The notes under the pieces are model-generated. The model was not told the origin of the DNA and did no database searches. It saw only the letters and a program-made list of their open reading frames with translations. A DNA stretch of 64,000 bases, taken from positions 1-64,000 of the forward strand of contig CAWUIO010000003.1 in NCBI GenBank assembly GCA_963922455.1. The letters run 5' to 3'. Made by a program: the position numbers and the translations under genes. Below are positions 8,587 to 18,508 of the stretch, piece after piece; position 1 is the stretch's first letter; every line of letters begins with the position of its first letter. The stretch comes from CAWUIO01 sp963922455. GTDB taxonomy: Bacteria; Bacteroidota; Bacteroidia; Cytophagales; Microscillaceae.

Positions 8587-10971
8587 TTATTCGTCGCGAA
8601 GTACTTCTACCGGATTGAGGCGGGTAGCCCGGAAAGCGTGGTAACTGATTGTCAGCAAGGCTAAGATCATAGCTCCCAAACCCACCCCAACAAAAGACCA
8701 CCAGGCAATATGTGTACGGTAGGCAAAGTTTTCCAGCCATTCACTCATCGCAAAGTAGGCAATGGGGCTGGCCACAAGTATGGCTATAAAGACCAATATA
8801 ACAAAATCTCGGCTTACAAGCTGTAATATTTGGCTTAAGGAAGCCCCCAATACCTTGCGAATGCCGATTTCTTTGCTACGCTGCTCAACCGAAAAAGAAG
8901 CGAGCCCGTACAAGCCCAAACAAGCGATAAAAATAGCAAGGCCCGAAAAGGCCAGAAAGAGGGTGCCCAAACGCTGGTCTTCCAGATAGTCTTCGGCCAA
9001 GCTGTCATCCAGAAAGTCATAATTGATCGGGTATTGCTTCTCCACCTGATTCCATATACCTTCCACTTGGCTGAGGGTCTCCTGCGGACTTCCTTTAAAC
9101 CGGATGGCCAAGTCCCGTAGGGAAGGATGGTTTCGGGGAACCAACGTGATGATGGTTGGCTCAATAGGGCGGTACAATGACTGTAGATGAAAATCTTGTA
9201 CAACCCCCACCACGGTGGCGTATTGCTCTGGTTTTTCAGTACTATCGTTCATATTATAGCCTATTTTTTGGCCAATGGGCTCGGCCCAAGCCATTTCTTC
9301 TACCATTTTTTGGTTAATTAGCACGGCTTTGGCTGTATCGCTTGGTGTTTGTAAACTCAATTTTCGTCCTTCTTTGAGCTGGATTTCCATCAAGTCTAGG
9401 TATTCTTCATCGGCTTCAAAACGGGTAATGGTTTGTTGAACCGGCCCATCCCTGCCTACAACTTCAAATGTGCTGAGGTTGAATCCGTTGCCAGGCACGT
9501 AGGAAGTTGCCGCCACCCCCTGAACGGAGGGAATTTTTTTGAACTGGTTTTTGAGATTTTGAATATTCTTGCGAGATTCCCCCGGTAAATGAAGCACTAA
9601 GACTTGCTCTTGGTTGTAACCCAGGTTTTGCTGACTAACATATTGCATTTGCTGGTATATAATCCACGTACCCGAAATCATTACCATGGAGATGGCAAAT
9701 TGAAATACCACGAGTCCTTTGCGTAGGCGAGCCCCCCGAAGGTCGTTTCCAAACTTTCCTTTGAGCACCCGCACGGGTTTAAAACGAGATAAAATAAATG
9801 CCGGATAAGTGCCACTGAGCAAGCCTACGAGCAAGGCAAGCCCGAACAGACTCAGGAGCAGCCCCGGATCTTGCCCGTAGGCCAAGTATAATTTTTTACC
9901 GCTGATTTGCCATAGCAAGGGCTTTAAGAGCTCTAAAAGGCCCAAACTTATCAACATGGCCAAAAAGGAAACCAAAATAGACTCAGTAAGAAACTGGAGA
10001 ATTAGCTGTATTTGGGTAGATCCTACCACTTTTCTAATCCCAATCTCTTTGGCCCGGTTGAGCGAGCGGGCCGTGGTGAGATTCATATAGTTGATGCTAG
10101 CAATGAGCAAGATAAACAATGCGGTGATAGAGAAAATATAAAGCTTAGTAAGCCGGGTTTCCCCTTTTTGTAGATTTCCGTAGAGATGTACATCTTGTAG
10201 GGGAAGAGCATACATCTGATAGGTAAAATACCCCTCCTCGCTGGCTTCTTGGAAATACTTGTCTTGAAAAGCAGGCACTTTTTCCATCCAATCATCTATA
10301 CTAGCATCTGCCCTTAATTTGAAATACGTGGCCGTGCTGAAATTTTCCCAGTCATCTTCGTAGCCAGATTGTCTGTAAGGGAGTAAGCCGGTAAAATGAA
10401 AATGACTATTGCTGGGTAAATCTTCTATAATGGCACTAAGCGTGAAGTTTTGGTCTCCTACCTTGATTAGCTTCGTCTCCGTAAAACGAATGCTACCCAA
10501 TAACTTTTCGGCAAGGCTACGGGTCAATACAATCGAGTTGGGACTGGCCAAGGCTTGCTCTGGACTCCCCATTAAAAAAGAAAGTTCAAAGAGTTCGAAG
10601 AAAGTAGAATCGGCAAAGACCAGGTTATTTTCGGTAAGCCTTTTGTCTTTGTATTGGATAAGCTGGTCAACTATACCGTCTACCTTACAAGCTTGGGCCA
10701 CTTCTGGAAACTCACTTTGGAGGGCAAAGGCCAAAGGGTCAGGAGTAGAAGAAGTAGTAGTTTCGTAGTCATAAATCTTAATATCTCCTTGGACTTGAAA
10801 AATAGTCTCATACTCTGGGAAAAAAGTGTCGTAGCTAAGCTCGTGGTGTAAATAGAGCATAATCATGACCGCGCCAGTCATCCCAACGGAGAGTCCCAAT
10901 ATGTTGATGAGCGAGCTTATCCGATTTCGGTATATGTTTCGGACAGCAATTTTGATATAATTTTTAAACAT
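8587..10971 (-). CDS. FtsX/MacB-type ABC transporter permease
   Basis: A 794-residue membrane protein of the Bacteroidota type with two FtsX core domains and two MacB-like periplasmic domains. It opens with NYIKIAVRNIYRNR and a first membrane helix (about 20-42). The periplasmic region runs to about 285. The first FtsX core starts near 290 and contains NRAKEIGIRKVVGS; after a second periplasmic region, the second core contains QRSKEIGIRKVLGAS (about 688-702) and the protein ends LNPVEVLRDE. No ATPase gene is adjacent. The substrate cannot be told. A paralogue lies directly upstream (11023-13401), 51 nt away. Confidence 0.93.
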   Translation of the reverse strand: MFKNYIKIAVRNIYRNRISSLINILGLSVGMTGAVMIMLYLHHELSYDTFFPEYETIFQVQGDIKIYDYETTTSSTPDPLAFALQSEFPEVAQACKVDGIVDQLIQYKDKRLTENNLVFADSTFFELFELSFLMGSPEQALASPNSIVLTRSLAEKLLGSIRFTETKLIKVGDQNFTLSAIIEDLPSNSHFHFTGLLPYRQSGYEDDWENFSTATYFKLRADASIDDWMEKVPAFQDKYFQEASEEGYFTYQMYALPLQDVHLYGNLQKGETRLTKLYIFSITALFILLIASINYMNLTTARSLNRAKEIGIRKVVGSTQIQLILQFLTESILVSFLAMLISLGLLELLKPLLWQISGKKLYLAYGQDPGLLLSLFGLALLVGLLSGTYPAFILSRFKPVRVLKGKFGNDLRGARLRKGLVVFQFAISMVMISGTWIIYQQMQYVSQQNLGYNQEQVLVLHLPGESRKNIQNLKNQFKKIPSVQGVAATSYVPGNGFNLSTFEVVGRDGPVQQTITRFEADEEYLDLMEIQLKEGRKLSLQTPSDTAKAVLINQKMVEEMAWAEPIGQKIGYNMNDSTEKPEQYATVVGVVQDFHLQSLYRPIEPTIITLVPRNHPSLRDLAIRFKGSPQETLSQVEGIWNQVEKQYPINYDFLDDSLAEDYLEDQRLGTLFLAFSGLAIFIACLGLYGLASFSVEQRSKEIGIRKVLGASLSQILQLVSRDFVILVFIAILVASPIAYFAMSEWLENFAYRTHIAWWSFVGVGLGAMILALLTISYHAFRATRLNPVEVLRDE

Positions 10972-11022
10972 GTTTCTTTGTTTTTAGTCGGGTTAATAAG
11001 GAGATAGCAAGCTGATTCTCAT

Positions 11023-13401
11023 TTATTCATCCCGTAAAATATCCGCGGGATTTAAACGGGTAGCCCGTAGGGCATGGTAACTGATGGTAAACATCGCAAT
11101 ACTCCATATCAATAGCCCGATCCAGGCGTAGGTAAACCAGCTAATCGGGATTCGGTAAGCAAAACTTTCCAGCCATTTTTGGCTAAGGTAATAGGCCAAG
11201 GGGCTAGCCAAGGCAGAGGCTATCAAGACCAATACGACAATTTCTGAACTCAATAATTTGACAATTTGTCCAAAAGAAGCGCCTAGTACCTTGCGGATGC
11301 CTATTTCTTTGGTACGCTGGTCTACGGCAAAAGAGGCCAGTCCAAATAGTCCTAAGCAGGCAATGAAAATGGTGAGAATAGAAAACCCAAGGAAGATCTG
11401 CCCCATTTTTTGATCTTCCTTATAGTATTGGGCAATCTGCTCATCCAAAAAGTAGTATTGGGGAGGAAATTTTTTTTCGTGTTGGTTCCACACGTTTTCA
11501 ATAGCCCGTTTGGCCTCCTTAATTTGATTATCTTGAATACGAAATACAATATTGCCTATACCCTCACCTGCTTTGGGGGCCAAACGAATAGCCAAGGGTT
11601 TCATTCTAGAATATAAAGACGCCACGTGAAAGTTTTCTATGACTCCCACCACTTGGGCATACTCAAGGGAATCTTCATCCATAAAGCCAATTTTTTGCCC
11701 CAGGGCATTCTCTCCCCAAGCCAATTCTTCTACCAATTTTTGATTAACGAGCACGCCTTTTTTAAGGTCACTTCGCATTTCGTAAGTAAGCATACGCCCC
11801 TCTTTTAAGGGTATTTCCATCAAATCAATATACTGGGGATTGGCTCTAAAGTGGGTAAAGAGTTTTTTTACTTCCCCATCGGAGGTATCAAACCACATGG
11901 GGATCATGCTCTGGCCCTTGGCCGGAGGCGTAGATACGGTAGCCACGCTCGATATAAAAGGGCTTTCTGAAAGGCCTTTCTCAATCAAAGGGATTTTGGA
12001 TTGGCTCGCCGAGGGTACTTCCAATACCATCAAATGGTTTTGATTAAAGCCCAAATCGAAATTCTTTACATAGGTCATTTGCAAGAAGATGACCCATGTA
12101 CTCGAGATCATCAACATGGATATCACAAATTGAAAAACCACTAAAGCCTTGCGGATACCTACGCCTTTACGGGAACGGCTCATTTTTCCTTTCAAAACTT
12201 TGACAGGCTTATAGGCCGAAAGGATCAAAGCGGGATAGATTCCGCTTAAAAGGCCTACTCCCAGAGACATCGCACCTAAAATAAGGAGCAGGTAAGGGCT
12301 GTCCCAATAACTAGCACTCAGGTCTTTATCTACCAGTAAACCAAAATTATACTTGAGTAATTCGCTTATGCCCAAACTTATCAGTAAAGCAATACCAGCT
12401 AAGAGCACAGACTCCGTTAGAAATTGAACAAGCAGTTGTCGGCGGGAAGAGCCCAACACTTTGCGGATACCGATTTCTTTTGCCCGATTGGTAGAACGGG
12501 CCGTGGCTAAATTTATGTAATTAATACTCGCAATCAGAATTATAAACAGCGATATCAGAGAAAGCAGGTACACTCGATTAGTACCACTCAAACCGGCCAT
12601 AAACATCCCGAAATTACTGTTTAGATGGATATCGGCTATTTTGTACAGTTTAAACTCTTCTCTCTCTAAGCTTTCGGGGCTTTGATGATCTTCTAAGAAA
12701 GCCTGAAATTTAGGGGCAAACCCTTCCTGGGTCTGTCCCTCTTTTAATTGAAAATAGGTAGTGCCCTGAAAACTGTCCCATTCTTTTGGAAAATATCCAG
12801 GAGACTCAAACACTAAGCCGGAAAAAGGAAGGTGCGTATTATCTGGGACATCTCGAATAATCCCGGTAAGGGTAAAACTTTGATTATCCAGTTGAACCGC
12901 CAAGGGTAAGTCAACATTTGTTTTCCCTAGAAGCTTTTTGGCAGTGGTCTCATCGATTACCAATGACTTAGGGTTTTTCAGGGCAGTCTGGGGATCTCCT
13001 TGTAAGAACTGCTGGGGGAACATCTCCAGAAAGGATTCATCGGTATACACGAGGTCTTTTTGAGCTAGCCGGACCTCATCTTTTTGAATTACTTTGACCT
13101 CAACGGGTTCCACTTTACAGGCCTTTTGTACCTCGGGCAGCTCCCGGGGCAAGTCCCGGGCCATCTGGCTAGGGGAAGAAGTTGTATTAATGGTCATGTC
13201 ATAAAACTGTATCGTTACCTCTACCCGATAGGTGTTTTCATGATTCGGGTAAAAACGATCAAAGCTTAACTCATGGCGCAAAAAAAGGGTGATAAGAATC
13301 ACCCCAGTTAGCCCCACACTTAGTCCTAGAATATTGATAATCGAGTGCGTTCGATCTCTAAAAATATTCCTGAGGGCAATTTTCAAATAGTTTTTAATCA
13401 T
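11023..13401 (-). CDS. FtsX/MacB-type ABC transporter permease (tandem paralogue)
   Basis: A 792-residue paralogue of the next gene, with the same order: N-terminal helix (NYLKIALRNIFRDR), MacB-like periplasmic domain, FtsX core (NRAKEIGIRKVLGSS), second periplasmic domain, FtsX core (QRTKEIGIRKVLGAS), and an ending LNPADILRDE. The two genes share direction and are 51 nt apart, so they arose by tandem duplication and are probably co-expressed. They could act as a heterodimer with an ATPase encoded elsewhere. The 171 bp upstream separates it from the AI-2E-family gene and shows no clear promoter. Confidence 0.93.
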   Translation of the reverse strand: MIKNYLKIALRNIFRDRTHSIINILGLSVGLTGVILITLFLRHELSFDRFYPNHENTYRVEVTIQFYDMTINTTSSPSQMARDLPRELPEVQKACKVEPVEVKVIQKDEVRLAQKDLVYTDESFLEMFPQQFLQGDPQTALKNPKSLVIDETTAKKLLGKTNVDLPLAVQLDNQSFTLTGIIRDVPDNTHLPFSGLVFESPGYFPKEWDSFQGTTYFQLKEGQTQEGFAPKFQAFLEDHQSPESLEREEFKLYKIADIHLNSNFGMFMAGLSGTNRVYLLSLISLFIILIASINYINLATARSTNRAKEIGIRKVLGSSRRQLLVQFLTESVLLAGIALLISLGISELLKYNFGLLVDKDLSASYWDSPYLLLILGAMSLGVGLLSGIYPALILSAYKPVKVLKGKMSRSRKGVGIRKALVVFQFVISMLMISSTWVIFLQMTYVKNFDLGFNQNHLMVLEVPSASQSKIPLIEKGLSESPFISSVATVSTPPAKGQSMIPMWFDTSDGEVKKLFTHFRANPQYIDLMEIPLKEGRMLTYEMRSDLKKGVLVNQKLVEELAWGENALGQKIGFMDEDSLEYAQVVGVIENFHVASLYSRMKPLAIRLAPKAGEGIGNIVFRIQDNQIKEAKRAIENVWNQHEKKFPPQYYFLDEQIAQYYKEDQKMGQIFLGFSILTIFIACLGLFGLASFAVDQRTKEIGIRKVLGASFGQIVKLLSSEIVVLVLIASALASPLAYYLSQKWLESFAYRIPISWFTYAWIGLLIWSIAMFTISYHALRATRLNPADILRDE

Positions 13402-13572
13402 GGTTATATGGTTTGGAAAACCTTGGTGCCATTATGAGGTCAAAAGCTGTTCCCTATTTTTAAAACACTGATTACCAGCATCTTATAATGCGTAAACAAG
13501 CCGTTCCTTGTTCGATAACAAAACACTTTTGTCCACTTTCGTACAGATCTGGATGAGTCAAAAGCCAAGAGA

Positions 13573-14667
13573 TTACAAATTCTTATCGTTTTTAATTAGG
13601 CGGGTAATATCACCATTTTCTGAGACCATAATGGCTAGCTTGCGAGTGGAGGGAAACTGCACGAGAAAGATAATGAGAATGGAGGTGATCGGTACGGCAA
13701 GCATCATGCCTAAAACGCCCCATATGGCCCCCCAAAAAGCCAGGGAAATTATGATGAGGAGCGGACTTAAATTTAAGGACCTTCCAGCAATCCGGGGTTC
13801 GAGATAACTACCCATAAGTAATTGAATGGCTTCAATACCTATAAAGACCCATAGAAAAGGGATAAAGGAGCCAAACTGAAACATCGCAAAAAGGGCAGGA
13901 AGAATGGTAGCCACAAAAGAACCCAAATAGGGTACATAATTGAATAAAAACAGCAAAAACCCCCATAAAAAGGGAAAATCAACCCCCAAAAAGAGCAAAA
14001 GTAAATAGCCCAATATGCCCGTAAGCAAACTAATACCAGTCTTGATAAAAAGATAACTATTGACCGATTGATTGATTTGTTCAATAAGACGGAGAGAATC
14101 TTCCAGTCCTTCTTTTTCCTCAAACAGTAGGCTTACTTTTTTAAGAAAACGGCTTTCTTCTAGGAGTAAAAAGATCACATAGACTAAGATAAAAATCAAA
14201 TCGCCCGTGATATGCGAGATGGAAGCTGGAAGTTTGGAAAAATACTTTTGTAATTGAGACATCAGTAAATCTCCTTCTACTTGCTCGGCTATCCGAGTGA
14301 AGAGCACAGTCCCTTCTAATTCGGTTAAGAAAGTAGCGATCTTTCCTCGGTACTCGGGAGATTTTTTAATAATGAGGTCCACGTTAAAAATTAGAATCTC
14401 GGCAATCGTCCATACGATTAAAAGTATCAACACAAAAGCAATGGCTCCCCGAAGCCACTGAGGCAGGGGGCTGTTCCCGATTTTGAAGCTCCCGGCCCAA
14501 TCACGTAAGCCTTTAATAACAAACCATATGATCACAGCAATAAAAAAAGGCTGTAAAATAGATCGGAAATACACCATAAATAGCAGAATACCACTCAGAA
14601 TGACAAACCAAGAGGCTGTCCGGCTTAGGGGAGAACGAGTAAAATATATATCTTTTTTAGGAACCAT
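13573..14667 (-). CDS. AI-2E family transporter (PF01594-type permease)
   Basis: A 364-residue polytopic membrane protein. Hydrophobic helices cluster at about residues 18-50, 68-92, 155-170 and then from 210 to 345. The family signature is in the C-terminal half: FLWGFLLFLFNYVPYLGS (about 233-250), then GSYLEPRIAGRSLNLSPL (about 287-304) and GVLGMMLAVPI. Members export varied substrates; the name from E. coli TqsA does not prove autoinducer transport. It is divergent from thrC, sharing a 193-bp intergenic region, and the FtsX pair lies downstream on the same strand. Confidence 0.9.
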   Translation of the reverse strand: MVPKKDIYFTRSPLSRTASWFVILSGILLFMVYFRSILQPFFIAVIIWFVIKGLRDWAGSFKIGNSPLPQWLRGAIAFVLILLIVWTIAEILIFNVDLIIKKSPEYRGKIATFLTELEGTVLFTRIAEQVEGDLLMSQLQKYFSKLPASISHITGDLIFILVYVIFLLLEESRFLKKVSLLFEEKEGLEDSLRLIEQINQSVNSYLFIKTGISLLTGILGYLLLLFLGVDFPFLWGFLLFLFNYVPYLGSFVATILPALFAMFQFGSFIPFLWVFIGIEAIQLLMGSYLEPRIAGRSLNLSPLLIIISLAFWGAIWGVLGMMLAVPITSILIIFLVQFPSTRKLAIMVSENGDITRLIKNDKNL

Positions 14668-14811
14668 GGTTTTTACTCATTAGGAGGAAGAGTATAAGCG
14701 ATTAATGCTAATTTAAGGCTTTTTTTAGGAATAATTCGAGCTTTTCCCGAAGACCCTAAGCGGATAAATTACCCATATTCCGGGATATCCTCGCAAGAAT
14801 AAAGATCCATA

Positions 14812-14843
14812 TTTGCATGATCTGAATCCTCTCCTTATCTTCA
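14812..14843 (+). promoter_or_regulatory. Possible thrC promoter
   Basis: TTTG (14812-14815), a 20-nt spacer and TATCTTCA (14836-14843) resemble the Bacteroidota TTTG-N19-TAnnTTTG promoter with one or two mismatches. The start codon is at 14861, giving a very short leader. Confidence 0.4.
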
Positions 14844-14860
14844 AGTAAATCCTTCAAATT

Positions 14861-15991
14861 ATGGCTCAATTAATTTGTCACAAAACCGGCGAAACCTATA
14901 CCTTAACGGATAAACGCTGGCAAAGCGATTCGGGAGGCTTATTGGATATTGACTTTGAAGCCCAGTTTCCTTGGGAACAAATCCGCAAGCGCCCTACCAG
15001 TCTTTGGCGTTATCGGGAAGCCTTGGCAATCTCCCCTGAGGTTCATCCCGTTACCCTGGGCGAAGGGTTTACCCCCCTCTTAAAAGAGTCATTTGAGGGC
15101 TGCCCGGTACAATTAAAACTTGAATATCTATTTCCCTCCGGTTCCTACAAAGATCGGGGAGCCTCGGTTTTGATGACTCAAGTGCGAGCCCTGGGGATTC
15201 AGGAAGTTGTTCAAGATTCCTCGGGAAATGCCGGGGCCGCTATCGCCAATTATGCTGCCCGAGCGGGTGTTTCCTGTCATATTTTATTACCCGAAACAAC
15301 CTCACCCGGTAAAGTGGCCCAAGCCCAATTATATGGAGCCAAACTCCGAAGAGTACCCGGCCCCAGGGAAGAGAGTGCTCTAGAAGCCTTAAAAATTGCC
15401 CAAAACCTCTATTACGCAAGCCATGTTTGGAATCCCTTCTTCCTGCAAGGTACCAAGACACTAGCCTACGAATTGTGGGAACAGGGGGCTGGCAACCTGC
15501 CCGATACGCTTGTCGTACCTGCCGGGAATGGTTCTATACTTTTGGGAGCTTATCTTGGTTTTCAGGATTTGCAAAAAGCCGGATTATTAGACAAAATTCC
15601 ACGAATGATTGCGGTACAGGCGGCTGCTTGTGCTCCCTTATACCATGCATTCGTACAAGATAAAGCAGAGGGAGTTCCCGTGGTTCCCAAGCCAACCCTG
15701 GCCGAAGGAATTGCCATTGCCGATGCCAAACGAGGGCACCAAATGCTAGACGTAGTACGGAATACCCAAGGCCGCATCCTCAGGGTAAGAGAAGCTGAGA
15801 TCAAGCATGCTTTGATGGACTTAGCCCAACGTGGCTATTATGTAGAACCTACCTCGGCGGCCGTAATTGCCGGACTTTTAAAATACATCCGGGAATATCG
15901 CCAAGAAGGAGAAACCTTGGGCTCCGTATTGACTGGGCACGGACTGAAATCTTCTGAGAAGATCCTGAAACTCCTGGCTAAGTTTAATTAA
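14861..15991 (+). CDS. thrC: Threonine synthase (PLP-dependent)
   Basis: Converts O-phosphohomoserine to threonine. The 376-residue protein has the fold type II PLP signature GSYKDRGA with the Schiff-base lysine at about residue 97. It also has the phosphate-binding SSGNAGAA (about 120-127), the PAGNGSILLG loop, and the substrate-side motif VTLGEGFTPL (64-73). The length matches the plant/archaeal branch of threonine synthases rather than the longer E. coli form. The N-terminus (LICHKTGETY) resembles the zinc-ribbon start of that branch but keeps only one Cys. The related threonine dehydratase is less likely because of the GEG(F/W)TPL motif. Confidence 0.85.
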   Translation: MAQLICHKTGETYTLTDKRWQSDSGGLLDIDFEAQFPWEQIRKRPTSLWRYREALAISPEVHPVTLGEGFTPLLKESFEGCPVQLKLEYLFPSGSYKDRGASVLMTQVRALGIQEVVQDSSGNAGAAIANYAARAGVSCHILLPETTSPGKVAQAQLYGAKLRRVPGPREESALEALKIAQNLYYASHVWNPFFLQGTKTLAYELWEQGAGNLPDTLVVPAGNGSILLGAYLGFQDLQKAGLLDKIPRMIAVQAAACAPLYHAFVQDKAEGVPVVPKPTLAEGIAIADAKRGHQMLDVVRNTQGRILRVREAEIKHALMDLAQRGYYVEPTSAAVIAGLLKYIREYRQEGETLGSVLTGHGLKSSEKILKLLAKFN

Positions 15992-15995
15992 ACTT

Positions 15996-16056
15996 GCTGA
16001 TTTTACTATTCAAGTAAGAATAGGGGGCTGGGCCCGATATTCTTGAATGGATCAGC
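15996..16056 (+). terminator. Imperfect long hairpin after thrC
   Basis: GCTGAT (15996-16001) pairs with ATCAGC (16051-16056), then ATTCAAG (16008-16014) with CTTGAAT (16042-16048), with GGGC/GCCC at the tip. It starts a few bases after the thrC stop codon. No T-run follows, so it may be a 3'-end stabilising structure rather than an intrinsic terminator. Confidence 0.4.
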
Positions 16057-16132
16057 AAAATATTAGGGACTCTGCTTTATAAATTGCGCTCACAACCCAC
16101 CAGGGGCAGCTATACATAAAAACGAATATCCC

Positions 16133-18082
16133 ATGAAAACCTCCCATACCCAAAGTACCCACTTAGTTCTAGAATCCCTGCTGGATTTTTTAGAAAGCAG
16201 TCCTCCTTTTCAAGAACTGGAGCCGGAGCAGATAAAACGGATCATCGCCAAATCGCAAGAAATTAGCTATGCCGCGGGAACCCAGATTTATGCCAAAGAT
16301 CAGTCCCCCATCGATCATTTGAGCATCGTTCGCTCAGGGAAAGTAGAAAAATATTTGATTAGTTATGACGGTCATAAAGAATTTCCTGAATTGTATGGCC
16401 CCGGAGATTACTTTGGAGAAATTGCCATGCTCAGTCATAACCCTCGCTCCCTTCATGAAACCTGGGCCATAGAAAAAACGAGCATGTGGCAAATTCCGGG
16501 TGAACTCTTTGGTGAGCTTCTTCGGGAAAACACCTCTTTTCACGATTTCTTTTACCAAAGATTTGCTCGTCGCTTGCTCAATGAACGCTTTGCCGCCCTC
16601 TTAGAGCGGGAAAATGTGGTACAAAGCCCCCCTTTAGACCTGGCCGAAATTTACTTTCGTAAAAAAGTGGAAGATTTGTACTATCGTCACGTCTACTGCC
16701 TTTCTCAGGAAAAAAGTATTCAAGAGGCAGCCCAAGCAATGCGAGACCGTCAAACCGGTTATCTACTGAGCAAGGACCATAACGGCAAGATTAAGGGTAT
16801 CGTGACCGACTTTGATTTAAGAACAAAAGTCGTAGCAGCCGGCCTTGATTTACAAATGCCCGTCAAAACAATTCATTCCCATCCGCTCATTACGGTTTCC
16901 TACGATGCCCATATTTATGAGGCCCTCCTGCTTATGTTCAAGCATAAGGTAAAGTACTTGGTCGTTCGTAAAAATCACCAAAACGTGGGGATTTTAAAGC
17001 GGAATCAGTTGCTACACCATCAAAGCAAGTCCCCCTTTCTCTTTATTCAGTCCATTCAAAATGCCCGGGGACTAGATGCCCTTAAGTCGCAATGGGATCG
17101 CATACCTCCTATGGTAGACCAGCTTTTCCAAAGAGGAGTAAGGGCCGAAACCGTTAATGAGCTTATCAGTACTACCGTTGACACCATTAGCCAAAACATT
17201 GTCAAATCTACCCTCGAGCAATTGCGCAAACCTCCTATCCCTTTTGTCTTTATCGCTTTGGGGAGTGAAGGACGGCGGGAACAAACTCTAAAAACCGACC
17301 AGGACAATGCGATCATTTATTCTGAGGAGGTGCCCGGCAGTGAGCGTTACATCAAAGACTATTTGGATGAGTTAGGCAGCCGGATCAGCGATGCCCTCAA
17401 CGAAGTGGGCTTTGATTATTGCCCCGGAAACTATATGGCCAAAAACCCCCACTGGGTACAACCGCTTTCCGTTTGGAGGGAATATTACCAACAGTGGATC
17501 AAGGAGGGCAGTGGGGAGTCCTTTTTGAACACTAGCATCTTTTTTGACGCTCGGGCTATTTACGGAGACACCTCGCTCTTGCTTCAATTACAAGATGCTA
17601 TCGAGGAAATACTTGATCCCGACAATACGCGTTTTTACTCTTTCTGGGCCAAGGCAGTTTTGAGCAATAAACCGCCCCTCAATTTGTTTCAGGGGTTTCA
17701 GTTAACTAAAACCGAAGAGAAAAAGCAGGTTTTGGATATCAAAAAAGCCATGCAAATTGGGGTAGATTTTGCTCGTATGTATGCTTTAAAGCATCGTATT
17801 CGGGCTACCAATACGGGACAAAGATTGGCGGCCCTCGCCCGGAAAAAAGTGATGGGACCCGCCGACTATACGGAGTTTAAACAAGCCTATTATTATATGA
17901 TGCAACTGAGGCTTAAGCACCAAATCAAACAGATTTCTGAGCTGAAAACCAGTCCCGATAATTTGCTTGAACCCAACTCTCTTACCAAAGTAGAGCGAGT
18001 CACCTTAAGGGAGGTCTTTCGGATACTGCGTAAATTCCAGACCCGTATGAGCATTGATTTTACCGGCTCCTTGGGCAATTAA
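16133..18082 (+). CDS. cNMP-binding / CBS / DUF294 putative nucleotidyltransferase
   Basis: A 649-residue cytoplasmic regulatory protein. In order: a cyclic-nucleotide-binding domain (about 20-140, with GDYFGEIAMLS), two CBS domains (about 175-300, with GIVTDFDLR), a DUF294 nucleotidyltransferase-like domain (about 325-470, with GSEGRREQTLKTDQDNA), and a DUF294 C-terminal helical domain (about 500-645). The GSxGR...TDxD motif is that of GlnD-type nucleotidyltransferases, so catalysis is possible. Family members often lie beside transporters or DNA-polymerase-like exonucleases; here the following gene is an SLC13 permease 426 nt downstream, with repeat copy D between them. Confidence 0.9.
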   Translation: MKTSHTQSTHLVLESLLDFLESSPPFQELEPEQIKRIIAKSQEISYAAGTQIYAKDQSPIDHLSIVRSGKVEKYLISYDGHKEFPELYGPGDYFGEIAMLSHNPRSLHETWAIEKTSMWQIPGELFGELLRENTSFHDFFYQRFARRLLNERFAALLERENVVQSPPLDLAEIYFRKKVEDLYYRHVYCLSQEKSIQEAAQAMRDRQTGYLLSKDHNGKIKGIVTDFDLRTKVVAAGLDLQMPVKTIHSHPLITVSYDAHIYEALLLMFKHKVKYLVVRKNHQNVGILKRNQLLHHQSKSPFLFIQSIQNARGLDALKSQWDRIPPMVDQLFQRGVRAETVNELISTTVDTISQNIVKSTLEQLRKPPIPFVFIALGSEGRREQTLKTDQDNAIIYSEEVPGSERYIKDYLDELGSRISDALNEVGFDYCPGNYMAKNPHWVQPLSVWREYYQQWIKEGSGESFLNTSIFFDARAIYGDTSLLLQLQDAIEEILDPDNTRFYSFWAKAVLSNKPPLNLFQGFQLTKTEEKKQVLDIKKAMQIGVDFARMYALKHRIRATNTGQRLAALARKKVMGPADYTEFKQAYYYMMQLRLKHQIKQISELKTSPDNLLEPNSLTKVERVTLREVFRILRKFQTRMSIDFTGSLGN

Positions 18083-18090
18083 CTGATTTT

Positions 18091-18221
18091 GGGGCTTGCC
18101 CGCGTAAAAAGATAGGCTAAAAACCTTGACCTATATGCCAACGCGGGCCGGGCTTTCGCTACTCGCTGCCTTTCCCCTCCAGGCCCCCACGAGCTCAAAC
18201 AGGCCGCTCTATCCCTAAGCC
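18091..18221 (-). repeat. Dispersed structured repeat, copy D
   Basis: Read on the minus strand. Head GGCTTAGGGATAGAG, tail CAAGCCCC. The P4 stem is GCCCGCGT with ACGCGGGC (8 bp; the basal G-C pair replaces the usual A/G mismatch), with a 33-nt loop. The core is GAGTAGCGAAAGCCC. The tail is 8 nt after the stop codon of the plus-strand gene ending at 18082. With copy E it brackets the SLC13 gene head-to-head. The remaining 18222-18508 shows no gene. Confidence 0.9.
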
Positions 18222-18508
18222 AAGATACGGGCAATACCTTCCCAAAAGACCAAAGGAATTCCATTTTATATAGCCATAAAGAGTTTAGGGCAGCCTGAAA
18301 TAAATAATTTTAAAACATTTCAATACTTTTTTTCCCGCTTTTTACTAACCTTGCCATCCCTTAGTCTACAAACCTGGTAGATTATATGTAATAAAAAGAT
18401 TTTGGCATCCGGATTGAGCAATTGCCAAAAGATTCAAGTCAGAAAGCCAACCCCTCCAGCTTTTCTGCGTATGAATGGCAAACCCGTATCGGGACAAAAT
18501 AAGAAAAG

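Noticed and set aside
8482..8664. Short open frames inside repeat copies (8482-8664, 18079-18264, 51174-51365) sharing the peptide GERQRVAKARP
   Set aside because: The shared peptide is the translation of the conserved repeat core, not a protein family; frames end at random in the flanks.
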